64,000 bases of DNA, from the NCBI GenBank assembly GCA_015056765.1, contig SVFQ01000005.1, positions 87,929-151,928 of the forward strand, in the 5' to 3' direction. Numbering within the stretch: position 1 is the first letter of the stretch; every line of letters begins with the position of its first letter. Source of the stretch: Lachnospiraceae bacterium. Lineage in GTDB: Bacteria > Bacillota > Clostridia > Lachnospirales > Lachnospiraceae. Positions 24,913 to 35,507 of the stretch are shown here, piece after piece. Position numbers and translations under genes: made by a program. The notes below the pieces were generated by a model. The model worked only from the letters and a program-made list of their open reading frames with translations. It did no database searches and was not told where the DNA came from.

Positions 24913-27900
24913 ATGTCTGAAACTAAACAAGAAATCTATCAGCCAATGACATTCGATGCAATCCGTATTGGACTTGCATCTCCTGAGAAAATCAGAGAGT
25001 GGTCTCATGGCGAGGTTACAAAGCCTGAAACAATCAATTACAGAACTTTAAAGCCGGAACCAAACGGCCTCTTCTGTGAAAGAATCTTTGGACCTAGCAA
25101 AGACTGGGAATGCCATTGCGGTAAATACAAAAAGATTAGACATAGAGGTGTCATCTGCGATCGATGCGGCGTAGAAGTCACCAAAGCATCTGTACGTCGT
25201 GAGCGTATGGGTCATATTGAACTTGCAGCACCTGTTTCCCATATTTGGTACTTTAAAGGTATCCCTAGCCGTATGGGACTTGTGCTGGACTTATCTCCTA
25301 GAATTCTGGAGAAAGTTCTGTATTTCGCAAACTATATCGTTCTTGATGCTGGCGATACAGACCTGGAATACAAACAGATTTTGTCCGAGAAAGAATATCA
25401 GGACGAAAGAGAAAAATGGGGCAACAAATTCAGAGCCGGTATGGGCGCTGAAGCAATCAAAGAGCTCCTTTGTGCCATTGACCTTGATGCAGAGTCTGAA
25501 GAGCTTCGTGCTACTTTAGAGGATGCTACAGGCCAGAAACGTGCAAAAATCATCAAAAAATTAGAGGCAATTGAGTCCTTTAGAGAATCCGGAAATAAGC
25601 CTGAATGGATGATTCTGGATGCCATCCCGGTTATTCCTCCGGATTTACGTCCTATGGTACAGCTGGATGGTGGACGTTTTGCTACTTCTGATTTGAACGA
25701 TTTATATCGTCGTATTATCAACCGTAACAACCGTCTGAAAAGACTGTTAGAGCTGGGCGCTCCGGACATCATCGTTCGTAATGAGAAGAGAATGCTGCAG
25801 GAAGCAGTAGATGCTCTGATTGACAATGGTAGACGTGGTCGTCCGGTTACAGGACCTGGTAACAGAGCACTGAAGTCTCTGTCTGATATGTTAAAAGGTA
25901 AATCCGGTCGTTTCCGTCAGAACTTACTTGGTAAGCGTGTTGACTATTCCGGACGTTCCGTTATCGTTATCGGACCAGAACTGAAGATTTATCAGTGCGG
26001 TTTACCAAAAGAAATGGCTATCGAGTTATTCAAACCTTTCGTTATGAAAGAACTGGTATCTCGTGGCATTTCTCAGAACATTAAAAATGCAAAGAAATTA
26101 GTAGAGAGACTGGATGTAAACGTATGGGATGTCTTAGAAGACGTTATCAAAGATCATCCTGTTATGTTGAACCGTGCTCCTACACTGCATAGACTTGGTA
26201 TTCAGGCTTTCGAGCCCATCCTGGTTGAAGGTAAAGCTATCAAACTTCACCCACTGGTTTGTACAGCGTTCAACGCCGACTTCGATGGTGACCAGATGGC
26301 TGTCCACCTTCCACTTTCCCAGGAAGCACAGTCCGAATGCCGTTTCCTTCTGCTGACACCTAACAACCTGCTGAAACCATCTGATGGTGGTCTCGTAGCA
26401 GTTCCTTCTCAGGATATGGTGCTTGGTATTTACTACTTAACTCAGGAAAGACCTGGCGCAGTAGGCGAAGGAAGCATCTATAAGAACTTAAATGAAGCAA
26501 TCATGGCTTATGAAAATGGTTATGTAACCCTTCAGAGCCGTATCAAAGTAAAAGTTACCAAAGAGAATGCAGAAGGCGAAGAAATCAGCGCAGTAGTAGA
26601 ATCTACTCTGGGTCGTTTCCTCTTCAACGAAGTCATTCCTCAGGATCTTGGAATTGTAGATCGTTCCATTCCTGGTAACGAATTGAAACTGGAAGTTGAT
26701 TACCTGGTAGGTAAGAAACAGTTAAAACCTATCCTTGAGAAGGTTATCAACTTACACGGTGCAGTAAAGACTGCAGAAGTGCTGGATGATGTAAAAGCAA
26801 TCGGTTATCATTATTCCACCAAAGCTGCTATCACCGTATCCATCTCCGATATCATCGTTCCAAGCGACAAGCAGGAGATGTTGGATGAAGCACAGGCTAA
26901 GGTAGATGCTATTACTCGTGAGTACGCTCGTGGACGTTACACCAACGAAGAGCGTTACAGACGTGTCGTAGATACTTGGAATGAGACGGATGATGCTCTT
27001 ACTGAGAAACTGATGGCTGGTCTGGATGATTACAACAACATCAAGATGATGGCTGACTCCGGTGCCCGTGGTTCCAAACAGCAGATTAAACAGCTTGCAG
27101 GTATGCGTGGTTTGATGGCCGATACAACAGGTCGTACCATCGAGCTCCCTGTTAAATCTAACTTCCGTGAAGGTATGGACGTACTTGAGTACTTCATGGC
27201 TGCACACGGTGGTCGTAAAGGTCTGGCCGATACAGCGCTTCGTACCGCTGACTCCGGTTACTTGACACGTCGAATGGTTGACGTTTGCCAGGAACTGATT
27301 ATTCGTGAGCTTGACTGTGCAGAAGGCAAGGATGTACTTCCTGGCCGTTATGTAGAGGCTTTCGCAGGCGATAAAGAAGGCGAAGACTTAGAGAGCTTAC
27401 AGGAGCGTATTACAGGCCGTGTAGCTTGTGAGACAATCTGTGATAAAGATGGTAATGTCATCGTTAAGAGAAATCATATGATTACACCTAGCCGTGCTGC
27501 TAAGGTTTGCAGCGTTGGTGTGGATGAAAACGGTAAGCCAATCGAACGAGTTAAGATTCGTACAATCCTTACTTGCCGCTCTCACGTAGGTATCTGTGCT
27601 AAGTGCTACGGCGCTAACATGGCAACAGGTGAAACTGTACAGGTAGGTGAGGCTGTCGGTATTATCGCTGCTCAGTCCATCGGTGAGCCTGGTACACAGC
27701 TTACCATGAGAACCTTCCACGCAGGTGGTATCGCCGGTGATGATATCACACAGGGTCTTCCTAGAGTTGAAGAGCTTTTCGAAGCCAGAAAACCTAAAAA
27801 GACAGCTATTCTTACTGAAATTGCCGGTGTTGCTACCATCAATGACAATAAGAAAAAACGTGAAATCACCATCACAGCTGAGGATGGAGAAACTAAGGTT

Positions 27901-28575
27901 TATCCAATTCCTTACAAATATCGTATTAAAGTGGAAGATGGCAAACATCTTGAGGCCGGTGATGAACTGACTGAAGGTTCCATCAACCCACATGACTTAT
28001 TGAAGATCAAAGGCGTTCGTGCTGTTCAGGATTACTTAATCCGTGAGGTTCAGAGCGTATATCGTCTGCAGGGTGTAGATATCAGCGATAAGCATATCGA
28101 AGTTATCGTTCATCAGATGCTGAAGAAGATTCGCATTGATGATAAAGGTGATTCCGAATTCTTACCTGGTTCTTTAGTAGACGTACTTGACTTTGATGAA
28201 GCTAACGAAGCGTTAGAGGCAGAAGGCAAAGCACCTGCACAGGGTATTCAGGAAATCCTGGGTATCACAAAGGCAGCTCTTGCTACAGATTCCTTCTTAT
28301 CCGCAGCATCCTTCCAGGAGACCACAAAGGTTCTGACAGATGCAGCAATCAAAGGTAAGAAAGATAATCTGATTGGTCTGAAAGAGAACGTTATCCTTGG
28401 TAAGCTGATTCCTGCAGGAACCGGTATGAAGAGATATCGTGACACCAAGCTTGACACAGATGGCAACTTGGAGAGAAAAGCAGCAGAAGCTGAAGCAGCT
28501 GCTGAAGCAGCGAGAGCTCAGGCTGGAGACCGTGATGTCGAAGATGCTGATGAATTGTTAGAAGACGAAGAATAA
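24913..28575 (+). CDS. rpoC: DNA-directed RNA polymerase subunit beta prime
   Basis: 1220 aa from the ATG at 24913, after GGAAGGAGAGCC; an in-frame ATG at 24883 has no site. N-terminal zinc ribbon near residues 67-85 (CHCGKYKK...CDRCG), catalytic [12 protein letters not shown] near 450, bridge/trigger region [20 protein letters not shown], and a second zinc site ([13 protein letters not shown]). The end is an Ala/Glu-rich tail. Follows rpoB by 47 bases. Confidence 0.97.
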   Translation: MSETKQEIYQPMTFDAIRIGLASPEKIREWSHGEVTKPETINYRTLKPEPNGLFCERIFGPSKDWECHCGKYKKIRHRGVICDRCGVEVTKASVRRERMGHIELAAPVSHIWYFKGIPSRMGLVLDLSPRILEKVLYFANYIVLDAGDTDLEYKQILSEKEYQDEREKWGNKFRAGMGAEAIKELLCAIDLDAESEELRATLEDATGQKRAKIIKKLEAIESFRESGNKPEWMILDAIPVIPPDLRPMVQLDGGRFATSDLNDLYRRIINRNNRLKRLLELGAPDIIVRNEKRMLQEAVDALIDNGRRGRPVTGPGNRALKSLSDMLKGKSGRFRQNLLGKRVDYSGRSVIVIGPELKIYQCGLPKEMAIELFKPFVMKELVSRGISQNIKNAKKLVERLDVNVWDVLEDVIKDHPVMLNRAPTLHRLGIQAFEPILVEGKAIKLHPLVCTAFNADFDGDQMAVHLPLSQEAQSECRFLLLTPNNLLKPSDGGLVAVPSQDMVLGIYYLTQERPGAVGEGSIYKNLNEAIMAYENGYVTLQSRIKVKVTKENAEGEEISAVVESTLGRFLFNEVIPQDLGIVDRSIPGNELKLEVDYLVGKKQLKPILEKVINLHGAVKTAEVLDDVKAIGYHYSTKAAITVSISDIIVPSDKQEMLDEAQAKVDAITREYARGRYTNEERYRRVVDTWNETDDALTEKLMAGLDDYNNIKMMADSGARGSKQQIKQLAGMRGLMADTTGRTIELPVKSNFREGMDVLEYFMAAHGGRKGLADTALRTADSGYLTRRMVDVCQELIIRELDCAEGKDVLPGRYVEAFAGDKEGEDLESLQERITGRVACETICDKDGNVIVKRNHMITPSRAAKVCSVGVDENGKPIERVKIRTILTCRSHVGICAKCYGANMATGETVQVGEAVGIIAAQSIGEPGTQLTMRTFHAGGIAGDDITQGLPRVEELFEARKPKKTAILTEIAGVATINDNKKKREITITAEDGETKVYPIPYKYRIKVEDGKHLEAGDELTEGSINPHDLLKIKGVRAVQDYLIREVQSVYRLQGVDISDKHIEVIVHQMLKKIRIDDKGDSEFLPGSLVDVLDFDEANEALEAEGKAPAQGIQEILGITKAALATDSFLSAASFQETTKVLTDAAIKGKKDNLIGLKENVILGKLIPAGTGMKRYRDTKLDTDGNLERKAAEAEAAAEAARAQAGDRDVEDADELLEDEE

Positions 28576-28580
28576 ATAAG

Positions 28581-28615
28581 AAAAGTCCTTCCGAGGAATC
28601 GGAAGGACTTTTTTA
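28581..28615. terminator. bidirectional terminator after rpoC
   Basis: 14-bp stem AAAAGTCCTTCCGA / TCGGAAGGACTTTT, GGAA loop, T-tail; also serves the convergent minus-strand operon. Confidence 0.92.
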
Positions 28616-28647
28616 TTGCTAGAATGTGATTTCATGAAAACGGATGG

Positions 28648-29148
28648 TTAAGGCGCTACTTTCAGACTTTCATCATATTCCAGAGTGGAGGTATCTGTTT
28701 CGATGCGCCATTCTGATATTTCGTAGTAAATGCCGGAGACTTTTTGCGCTGCATTCTCTTCCGATGATGTGATAGCGGAATCCTCGGTGGCACGAGGATA
28801 CAGGTAAGTGAGTCCTATCATCAGCTTCTGAGTCTCTGAAACCGGAATGTAGAATTTGCTGCCGGTTCCTACTGTATCAAAGTACTCCTCTTCAGATACA
28901 GCGTCGGCGTAACACTTTGCAAGTGTCTCATTGATGGTCAGGAGCTTTTCCTTAGCCAGAGAATCGGCGGCGTAATAGTTTGTAGTACGATCACATAACT
29001 TGGCAGTCAATTTCTGGTCTGCCGTGGCACTGACCATGGATAGACAAGCAAAGCTAATCAGACTAAGTATCACCAGAATCAATAAGATAGAGGATAGACC
29101 ATTATGCAGTTTTAAATCCCATGTTTTGTTTTGCTTTGTTTCGTTCAT
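28648..29148 (-). CDS. pseudopilin-like single-pass membrane protein
   Basis: 166 aa from the ATG at 29148 just beyond the upstream gene's stop, suggesting coupling; a TTG at 29169 is also possible. One N-terminal helix (GLSSILLILVILSLISFACL) followed by a soluble domain with ADSLAKEKLLTINETLAKCY and YYEISEWRIETD. Resembles the minor pseudopilin layout, without a classic prepilin cleavage site. Last gene of the operon. Unknown family. Confidence 0.55.
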   Translation of the reverse strand: MNETKQNKTWDLKLHNGLSSILLILVILSLISFACLSMVSATADQKLTAKLCDRTTNYYAADSLAKEKLLTINETLAKCYADAVSEEEYFDTVGTGSKFYIPVSETQKLMIGLTYLYPRATEDSAITSSEENAAQKVSGIYYEISEWRIETDTSTLEYDESLKVAP

Positions 29149-29153
29149 ATAGA

Positions 29154-29579
29154 TTAAAAGTGACTGCAACTTAGTTCATAGACAGTCTGGTTTTTCTCAA
29201 TTTGGTTCGTAACAATAGATAGCCCCTGATTAGTAAGAAATGCGTCTAAACGATAGACAGCGTCATCTGGTTTACATATCTGCCATTCAAGATTGAAGTA
29301 CATATGCAGCGTGCCCTGATTCAGTAGAATGGTATCTGCATCGAAGCTTTCTTCTGTAGTTTTCAGTACATCGTAGATGGAATCCAGGGATCCATCGGTA
29401 GCAGAATAGATTTCTGCGATATTCTGCGTCCAGAGTACCGCATGGGTTTTTGCAATATTACTTTCGGCCGTCAGGTGAGATCCGACGAAAAGGCGGATAC
29501 ACACGGCGCAGGCTAAAGTGAAAAAGAAGATTGCAATAATGAATTCCAAGAGGAAAAGTGTGCTTCCGTTTTTTCTCAT
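29154..29579 (-). CDS. type IV pilin-like protein
   Basis: 141 aa. Short basic start MRKNGSTLFLLEFIIAIFFF then TLACAVCIRLF resembles a prepilin (Gly cleavage point, hydrophobic helix, early Glu), but the Glu sits at about +7 rather than +5. Soluble part unassigned. Overlaps the gene before it by ATGA, so co-translated. Confidence 0.55.
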   Translation of the reverse strand: MRKNGSTLFLLEFIIAIFFFTLACAVCIRLFVGSHLTAESNIAKTHAVLWTQNIAEIYSATDGSLDSIYDVLKTTEESFDADTILLNQGTLHMYFNLEWQICKPDDAVYRLDAFLTNQGLSIVTNQIEKNQTVYELSCSHF

Positions 29580-30064
29580 GACACACCTCCACTTCTGATA
29601 GCCATGTAGACAGACAGGGATTCCTCTTTGGTTACCACAGTGGCGTGGTAGAGCTTGTCATCAATCTTTTCTACATGAAAATCTTCACAATCAAAAATCT
29701 TTTGACCGGCTGCGGGAGATAGGGTTTTACCTTCCGGAACCAGTAATTCACAGAATTCTCCATCGTAGAAGTATAAGTGCGTAATGTAGGTGCTGTCACC
29801 GATTTTATGGGTAAAGGTCAAACTGTCACCTTCCCCAAACTGCTCTATTTGCAGCGCATCTGCAGAATCCAGTGATTGGATTTTCTCGGTCAGATAGGCG
29901 TATGCTGTACGGGTATTGTAGTTGTCACTCATGGAGTTGGTGGTTTTCTGATAGACACGGACGCCGCCAATCATCAATAGAATGGACATAACTAAGAAGA
30001 GTCCCAATAATGCTACCGTGAACAGAAAATCTACCACATGTTTTTGCTGGAGGTTTTCGCTCAT
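29576..30064 (-). CDS. pseudopilin-like protein, DUF4860-like
   Basis: 162 aa. One helix near the N-terminus (VDFLFTVALLGLFLVMSILL) then a beta-rich domain (YNTRTAYAYLTEKIQSL, ITHLYFYDGEFCELLV). The pattern recalls DUF4860 proteins of Lachnospiraceae found with secretion-F proteins; I could not verify this. ATGA overlaps on both sides. Confidence 0.5.
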   Translation of the reverse strand: MSENLQQKHVVDFLFTVALLGLFLVMSILLMIGGVRVYQKTTNSMSDNYNTRTAYAYLTEKIQSLDSADALQIEQFGEGDSLTFTHKIGDSTYITHLYFYDGEFCELLVPEGKTLSPAAGQKIFDCEDFHVEKIDDKLYHATVVTKEESLSVYMAIRSGGVS

Positions 30065-30393
30065 TCATGCACCTCCAAAATCGTAATATCAGGAAGCAGA
30101 TTTGCGCCACGTGGCGTGTAATCCACAAAGAAAACATCCTCATCATAAGTGAGCCCGTAATGGGACTTTAGGTAGTCTAGGCTGGGCGGATAGGTGCCTT
30201 CCAAGACGTAGCACTGGATGATATCTCTATTGAGGGCATTTTCCAGGCTTTCCCTTTGGTTATCTCTGGTGGAAATGGAGATGCTATTTAGGGAAAGATG
30301 GAATAGGACTAGAAAAGCCACTATTAACAAACCGCTGATAATCAAACGAAATCGATATGTTTTTAAAAAGGAATTTTTCTCAAATCGATTCAT
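30061..30393 (-). CDS. small single-pass membrane protein, unknown
   Basis: 110 aa. Helix at residues ~15-35 (FRLIISGLLIVAFLVLFHLS) with a short outside domain (NRDIIQCYVLEGTYPPSLDY, GLTYDEDVFFVDY) reminiscent of minor pseudopilins, whose xGxYPPSLxxL pattern is common in GspG/H-type proteins. Ends with ATGA overlap to the next gene. Confidence 0.55.
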   Translation of the reverse strand: MNRFEKNSFLKTYRFRLIISGLLIVAFLVLFHLSLNSISISTRDNQRESLENALNRDIIQCYVLEGTYPPSLDYLKSHYGLTYDEDVFFVDYTPRGANLLPDITILEVHE

Positions 30394-30408
30394 AGTTACT
30401 CCAAAAGG

Positions 30409-31455
30409 TTAGCCGATACTGGACATAACACCAAGTAAGGGCAAAATAACAGAAAGCAAAATCATACCGATGATAATGGATAATACAATGACCAGAGCCG
30501 GTTCAATAATGGAAATAAAGAACTGAAGTTTTCTGGTATTCTTTTCTTCGTATTCACCGGCGATATTGTGCATGACTACATCGGGATTACCGGTTTTCCA
30601 ACCGATGGAAATCATACGAATATAAAAGGCATTTAGCATACCTGCGGCCTGTAAAGCTTCAGGGAAAGTAGAGCCTGCACGGACTTCTGTTTTGCATATC
30701 TGAATCTTTTCCTGAATGCCGGGATGATCGGCCAAATGGCTGGTTAAATCCAAAGCTTGGAAGGTGTCCAAGCCGCTGGCCAGAGCCATGGACATACCAC
30801 TTGCAAAACGCTCACAAGCTACATTATCGTAAAGTTCCTTTGTGATACCAAACTTCGATAGTACAGAAGTCATGGTTTTACGACCTTTTGCGTTATGACG
30901 CAGGATGAAGTAAAGAGCCATGCCGATAACCAAAATGCCAAGTAAAACAACTGCCACAACGCTGAGCTTTTCGCCAATGGACATAAGGCCTAAAGCAACC
31001 GGTGATAACTCGGTGCCCAGCTGATGGAATACCTGCTCAAAAATAGGGAGCACTTTCGTTATCAGTACAATGATTATGGCTAACATCATCAGGGCCATGA
31101 CGAAAGGATACCGCACAGCGTCTTTGATGCTGGAATTGATTTGCTCTTCACGATGGTAGTAATCCGCCAGGGAAGATAAAACAGAATCCAGATTACCGGA
31201 AGCTTCGCCAAGAGAAATCATGTTCAGTACATAATCCGGGAAAACACCGGTGGCTGCCACGCCATCATAAAAGCTATTTCCGCCGGAGCAAACCTGAAAG
31301 ATTTGGTCATAAATGGCTCTGGCTTCTGATGTGGCTGCATCTGTACGCAAAAGGCCCATGCCTTCTACCGGCGTGATACCGGCCTTTAGGATAATAGCAG
31401 TTTGAGAGCAGAAAGTTGAGATTTCTCTGCTGTTTAAAGGTTTTACTTTACTCAT
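30409..31455 (-). CDS. type II secretion/type IV pilus F-family inner-membrane protein
   Basis: 348 aa with two T2SSF repeats: SQTAIILKAGITPVEGM...MISLGEASGNLDSVLSSLA and ERFASGMSMALASGLDTFQA...MISIGWKTGNPDVVM. Three membrane helices are visible (ALMMLAIIIVLITKVLPIF, VVLLGILVIGMALYFIL, IIGMILLSVILPLLG). GspF/PilC-like platform protein that works with a GspE/PilB ATPase, which is absent from this window. Confidence 0.88.
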   Translation of the reverse strand: MSKVKPLNSREISTFCSQTAIILKAGITPVEGMGLLRTDAATSEARAIYDQIFQVCSGGNSFYDGVAATGVFPDYVLNMISLGEASGNLDSVLSSLADYYHREEQINSSIKDAVRYPFVMALMMLAIIIVLITKVLPIFEQVFHQLGTELSPVALGLMSIGEKLSVVAVVLLGILVIGMALYFILRHNAKGRKTMTSVLSKFGITKELYDNVACERFASGMSMALASGLDTFQALDLTSHLADHPGIQEKIQICKTEVRAGSTFPEALQAAGMLNAFYIRMISIGWKTGNPDVVMHNIAGEYEEKNTRKLQFFISIIEPALVIVLSIIIGMILLSVILPLLGVMSSIG

Positions 31456-31492
31456 AAGAGCTCCTTACGGTTTACATAAATAAATGAAGACG

Positions 31493-32416
31493 TTAATAGA
31501 TATATTTCACGCGATAGTTCTCACCATCACCAATATATTTCTTTAATTTCTTTTCGCCAACGCTGGCGCCAAAGGTAGGGTCCATAAGTTGCCAGTTTTT
31601 TCCATCGAATTCAATGATTCCGTTGACCCAGCCCACATCTGTGATATAGGTACTGATCCACGCGTGGTAAGCAGTACCGGCGTAGCCAACTTCCATGTGG
31701 GTAGGAATCTTCTGACTACGAAGCATGCAAGCCATAAGGCCGGCATAGTCCAGACAAATGCCTTTTTTCTCTTCAATGATGGCATTCATATCCGGCAGAT
31801 AACCGCTTTGCACGGCTTCCGCTTTTTCGTGGTCATACTCGATGTTGGAAATCAGGTAATTGTAGCAGTTTGAGATGACATCCAGCTCGGTATTTGCTGA
31901 CAAAGCAAGGTCTTGTCCCAACTGGACACTTTTATCCCCGGCCTGAAAAGCCACGTACTGATTGGGGTACAAATACGCACCGAAAGTGTTTTCGATTTGC
32001 ACGTCGAACTGCTCAAACATCAGGGTAGCATATTCGTTGTTACTGATATTTTCAAAAATACCCACACTATAGGTACCTGAGTCAGAACTCAGCGGGAAAA
32101 CATCCTGCTTATCTGTTAGATTGTAAGTATACAGACTACCGTCGGGTAATGTAATTTGAAACTTTACCTTAGGTGAGTCGCCGGTATAGGAGGCTGTGAT
32201 GTAGCCTTCAGAGGCATTGGAATAGTCCACCAGATAGGTGCTGTCGGAAAAAGTAGCAGTACCCGGAGAGGAAGGCTCAAGACAAACGGGCGTATTATCC
32301 CTACTTCCTTTGGTGGTTGGAATGGAGAATTCAGTTTTCTTAGGTTCTCCGCAGCCTGCGGTAAAGGCTAGCATACCGCAGAGCAAACAGAGCATATAGA
32401 TTCTAGGCTTTTTCAT
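31493..32416 (-). CDS. transglutaminase-like lipoprotein
   Basis: 307 aa from the ATG at 32416 after CTAGGAGAA; earlier in-frame starts read through the previous gene. Lipoprotein signal LLCGMLAFTAGC with Cys ~22. The C-terminal half is a transglutaminase-like cysteine fold: Cys in GICLDYAGLMACMLRSQ, His in YHAWIST, Asp in LMDPTF complete the triad. Faces outside the membrane. May process or cross-link wall or pilus proteins, an inference from context. Confidence 0.8.
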   Translation of the reverse strand: MKKPRIYMLCLLCGMLAFTAGCGEPKKTEFSIPTTKGSRDNTPVCLEPSSPGTATFSDSTYLVDYSNASEGYITASYTGDSPKVKFQITLPDGSLYTYNLTDKQDVFPLSSDSGTYSVGIFENISNNEYATLMFEQFDVQIENTFGAYLYPNQYVAFQAGDKSVQLGQDLALSANTELDVISNCYNYLISNIEYDHEKAEAVQSGYLPDMNAIIEEKKGICLDYAGLMACMLRSQKIPTHMEVGYAGTAYHAWISTYITDVGWVNGIIEFDGKNWQLMDPTFGASVGEKKLKKYIGDGENYRVKYIY

Positions 32417-32423
32417 GATTCTC

Positions 32424-32924
32424 CTAGTTTTTGGAATTCTTAGGTGACAGGAGCATATGCAAAGTAGCACCGGACTCCTGTGGAACATAAATGTTGAGAT
32501 TTTCGGAATCATACGGGAACGCAATGGTTCCGTATTCTTCATCATAGGTGAGAATATGACTTTCGACTCCGTCTTCATCTACAATGAGTATTTCATCAAA
32601 CTTGATGCCTTCGCCGGTGAGGGTCAGGTAGAAAATGCCATCCTCTAGGTGATGATCCACGATTTCTACTGTGGAGTCTACACTTTCTAACGTGGTGAGA
32701 CGAACCGGGTTTGAATAGAAATATAGTGGAATACTCAGCAGAAAGACAATGCAAATCAGAGCAATCAACATCAAAAATTGAAAGCCTCTGGCTTCGCGTC
32801 TGTGTTTCGTTTTTAATTCTCTTAAGGTTTCACTGTGTGCACGAACATTACAGAGTTGGAAAACATTGGTTAATGTTTCTTCTGCAACTGTCGGATCCAT
32901 TTGATACTTCTGTTTAAAACGCAT
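32424..32924 (-). CDS. single-pass membrane protein, possible anti-sigma factor
   Basis: 166 aa. ~45-residue cytoplasmic part, one helix (GFQFLMLIALICIVFLLSIP), and an external beta-rich part. It starts 12 bases after the ECF sigma gene, the usual position and topology of an anti-sigma factor, but no ZAS-type motif is seen. Confidence 0.5.
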   Translation of the reverse strand: MRFKQKYQMDPTVAEETLTNVFQLCNVRAHSETLRELKTKHRREARGFQFLMLIALICIVFLLSIPLYFYSNPVRLTTLESVDSTVEIVDHHLEDGIFYLTLTGEGIKFDEILIVDEDGVESHILTYDEEYGTIAFPYDSENLNIYVPQESGATLHMLLSPKNSKN

Positions 32925-32936
32925 ATCTACTCCTAG

Positions 32937-33497
32937 TTAATTCTTAAGCTTGGCGTGTAATTCCGCCTTTGCCTTATCCATATATCGTTTTACACTACTT
33001 AAACTGATTTCCATAGCATCTGCTATCTCTGTAAGCTTCATATGGTTATAGTAGTGCATAATGACAATATTGCGTTGCAAGGTGGGCAATTGACGGATGG
33101 CGTCTCTAAGTAAATTAAGCTCCTCGTCATAGATGGCGGAAGCTTCAGGATTGGATGCAGGCGCCTCATCATAGAACTGAGACAGAAACTCATCCTCCAT
33201 GACTTGATAGCCCGAAGTCTTGCGATATCCTAGATCGTAACATACGCGGAAGGAAATCTGATTTAGCCAAGCGATGAATAAAAGCGGATTCTCAATGGAA
33301 TCGATTTTACGCAAGACTAGAATGTAGACCTCTTGGACAGCATCCTGGGCAGCAAATTCGTCACGTAGATAATGCCGTGCATAGTTATAAACTTTATTGT
33401 AAGTTTGGGCGTATAGCTCAGAAAAAGCGGTCATATCGCCCTGCTGTACTTTGCGTACAAGCTGGGCGAGATAACCATGATCAGGTTCCCGAGACAT
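32937..33497 (-). CDS. ECF-type RNA polymerase sigma factor
   Basis: 186 aa. Region 2 is AFSELYAQTYNKVYNYARHY to DAVQEVYILVLRKID and region 4 is LPTLQRNIVIMHYYNH with ADAMEISLSSVKRYMDKAK as helix-turn-helix. Probably drives this operon or related surface genes. Second gene of the minus-strand run, 22 bases after the GGDEF gene. Confidence 0.88.
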   Translation of the reverse strand: MSREPDHGYLAQLVRKVQQGDMTAFSELYAQTYNKVYNYARHYLRDEFAAQDAVQEVYILVLRKIDSIENPLLFIAWLNQISFRVCYDLGYRKTSGYQVMEDEFLSQFYDEAPASNPEASAIYDEELNLLRDAIRQLPTLQRNIVIMHYYNHMKLTEIADAMEISLSSVKRYMDKAKAELHAKLKN

Positions 33498-33519
33498 AAA
33501 ATAGTCCTCATCTTATCTT

Positions 33520-34218
33520 TTATTTGTGTAACTGTCTATAGGCTAAAGTAAGTACTTCAGAGAATCTCTGGAAATTATGCTCAGAGTTTAATACATAAGT
33601 GGAATTAATGGTAATTGGATAAGGACTTTCTTCCTGATTGTATACAGCAAGAGAATTGTCCAATTCTTCCAAACATTTTTCCATAAGTTCAGTAGTACAA
33701 TCTGCAATTACAATAAGGAATTCGTTACCACCGTTACGAACAACGATGCCATAGTCATTTCCTACGGATTCCAGCATCTGGCAGAAATCGTCAATCATGC
33801 GGTCACCGGCATCACGGCCATACTGCTCATTTGCTTCACGCAGATTGGAAATCTCAATCATGGAACAGCCGACATTTTCAAGTACCTGGGCAACTTCTTC
33901 GGATTTGAACATGGTATCCATGCTAAAACGATTCAGCATACCTTTGGATTCTTCCATAAAGTGCTTGAATTGTTGTTCATCTTCTATATTATTGAAATGA
34001 TTCAGCTGGAAAAAGTCGATGAAAATAAACACCACCTGAAGTAGCAGGAAAACCCAAGCTGCAGCACAAAGCAGAAGCAGATTGGAGTTGGTGTAAAGAT
34101 TCTTGCGAAGAGTCGTATTAATAGATAAAATAGCAAAGAATGCGATTACCTCTATTACGACGATAATGAGTTGAATGAGTTTTGTGCGCTTTAAATAGGA
34201 AATGATAGATTTATTCAC
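33520..34218 (-). CDS. membrane protein with degenerate GGDEF domain
   Basis: 232 aa, GTG start after GGGAGGGGAATATCA. Two N-terminal helices (LIQLIIVVIEVIAFFAILSI and LLLLCAAAWVFLLLQVVFIF), then a GGDEF fold. The signature is RNGGNEFLIV (Asp to Asn), and the usual first Asp pair reads EIS in MIEISNLREANEQYG. Metal binding looks impaired, so it is probably a sensor or scaffold rather than an active cyclase. Confidence 0.75.
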   Translation of the reverse strand: MNKSIISYLKRTKLIQLIIVVIEVIAFFAILSINTTLRKNLYTNSNLLLLCAAAWVFLLLQVVFIFIDFFQLNHFNNIEDEQQFKHFMEESKGMLNRFSMDTMFKSEEVAQVLENVGCSMIEISNLREANEQYGRDAGDRMIDDFCQMLESVGNDYGIVVRNGGNEFLIVIADCTTELMEKCLEELDNSLAVYNQEESPYPITINSTYVLNSEHNFQRFSEVLTLAYRQLHK

Positions 34219-34250
34219 TGATATTCCCCTCCCTAGATTATTGTCTAATA

Positions 34251-34279
34251 ATTATACAAAATTTCGGAATATTTGAAAA
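34251..34279 (-). promoter_or_regulatory. possible promoter of the minus-strand pseudopilus operon
   Basis: Minus strand TATAAT (34256-34251) with a poor -35 TTTTCA 17 bp upstream. Divergent from the rpsL promoter. Confidence 0.4.
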
Positions 34280-34321
34280 GGTGAAAACGCACGAAAATCC
34301 CTTAAATTCAAATAAAATCTG

Positions 34322-34350
34322 TTGACAAGGGGAAAATTAGCAAGTATACT
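34322..34350 (+). promoter_or_regulatory. promoter of the str operon
   Basis: Consensus TTGACA (34322-34327), 17 bp, TATACT (34345-34350). Confidence 0.85.
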
Positions 34351-34435
34351 TAATTACTGTGCACGCACTAGGCATGCCTATTTGTGTTGCACAAACGCTA
34401 ATACAGCATATCTTAAAAATAGGAGGTGAAACAGA

Positions 34436-34855
34436 ATGCCAACATTTAACCAGTTAGTAAGAAAGGGTCGTCAATCTTTAGCTAAGAAGTCTACAGCTCC
34501 TGCTCTGCAGAAAGGCTATAACTCTTTACACAAGAAAGCTACTGATGTATCTGCACCACAGAAACGTGGCGTTTGCACAGCAGTTAAGACAGCTACCCCT
34601 AAAAAACCTAACTCTGCTCTTAGAAAAATCGCCAGAGTTCGTCTTTCTAATGGTATGGAAGTTACATCTTACATCCCAGGCGAAGGCCACAACCTGCAGG
34701 AGCACAGCGTTGTACTGATCCGTGGTGGTAGGGTAAAAGACTTACCAGGTACCAGATACCACATCATCAGAGGTACACTTGATACCGCTGGTGTAGCGAA
34801 CAGAAAACAGGCTCGTTCCAAATACGGCGCTAAGAGACCTAAGGCTGCTAAATAA
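34436..34855 (+). CDS. rpsL: 30S ribosomal protein S12
   Basis: 139 aa; AGGAGGTGAAA upstream. Decoding-centre protein. [11 protein letters not shown] and [13 protein letters not shown] show wild-type lysines at both streptomycin positions. First gene of the str operon. Confidence 0.97.
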   Translation: MPTFNQLVRKGRQSLAKKSTAPALQKGYNSLHKKATDVSAPQKRGVCTAVKTATPKKPNSALRKIARVRLSNGMEVTSYIPGEGHNLQEHSVVLIRGGRVKDLPGTRYHIIRGTLDTAGVANRKQARSKYGAKRPKAAK

Positions 34856-34909
34856 TTTCGTAGCCTAGTGTTTTAGGACCACGAACAGAACTAATTTTGT
34901 GTTGGAATT

Positions 34910-34934
34910 CTGTATTTACTTATTGAAAATACAG
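34910..34934 (+). promoter_or_regulatory. hairpin in the rpsL-rpsG gap
   Basis: CTGTATTT / AAATACAG 8-bp stem in the 160-bp gap before rpsG. S7 regulation acts at this place in other bacteria; here only the hairpin is visible. Confidence 0.35.
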
Positions 34935-34985
34935 TCCTTAGCACATCGCACATAAGATTAGAAAGACACATGTGAGTACCTATGA

Positions 34986-35486
<501 letters not shown>

Positions 35487-35507
35487 TTACTATAGGAGGA
35501 AAAACCT

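Noticed and set aside
28648..31455. Complete competence or type IV pilus system
   Set aside because: Only the F protein and pilin-like genes are here; ATPase, peptidase and comGA-type genes are absent.
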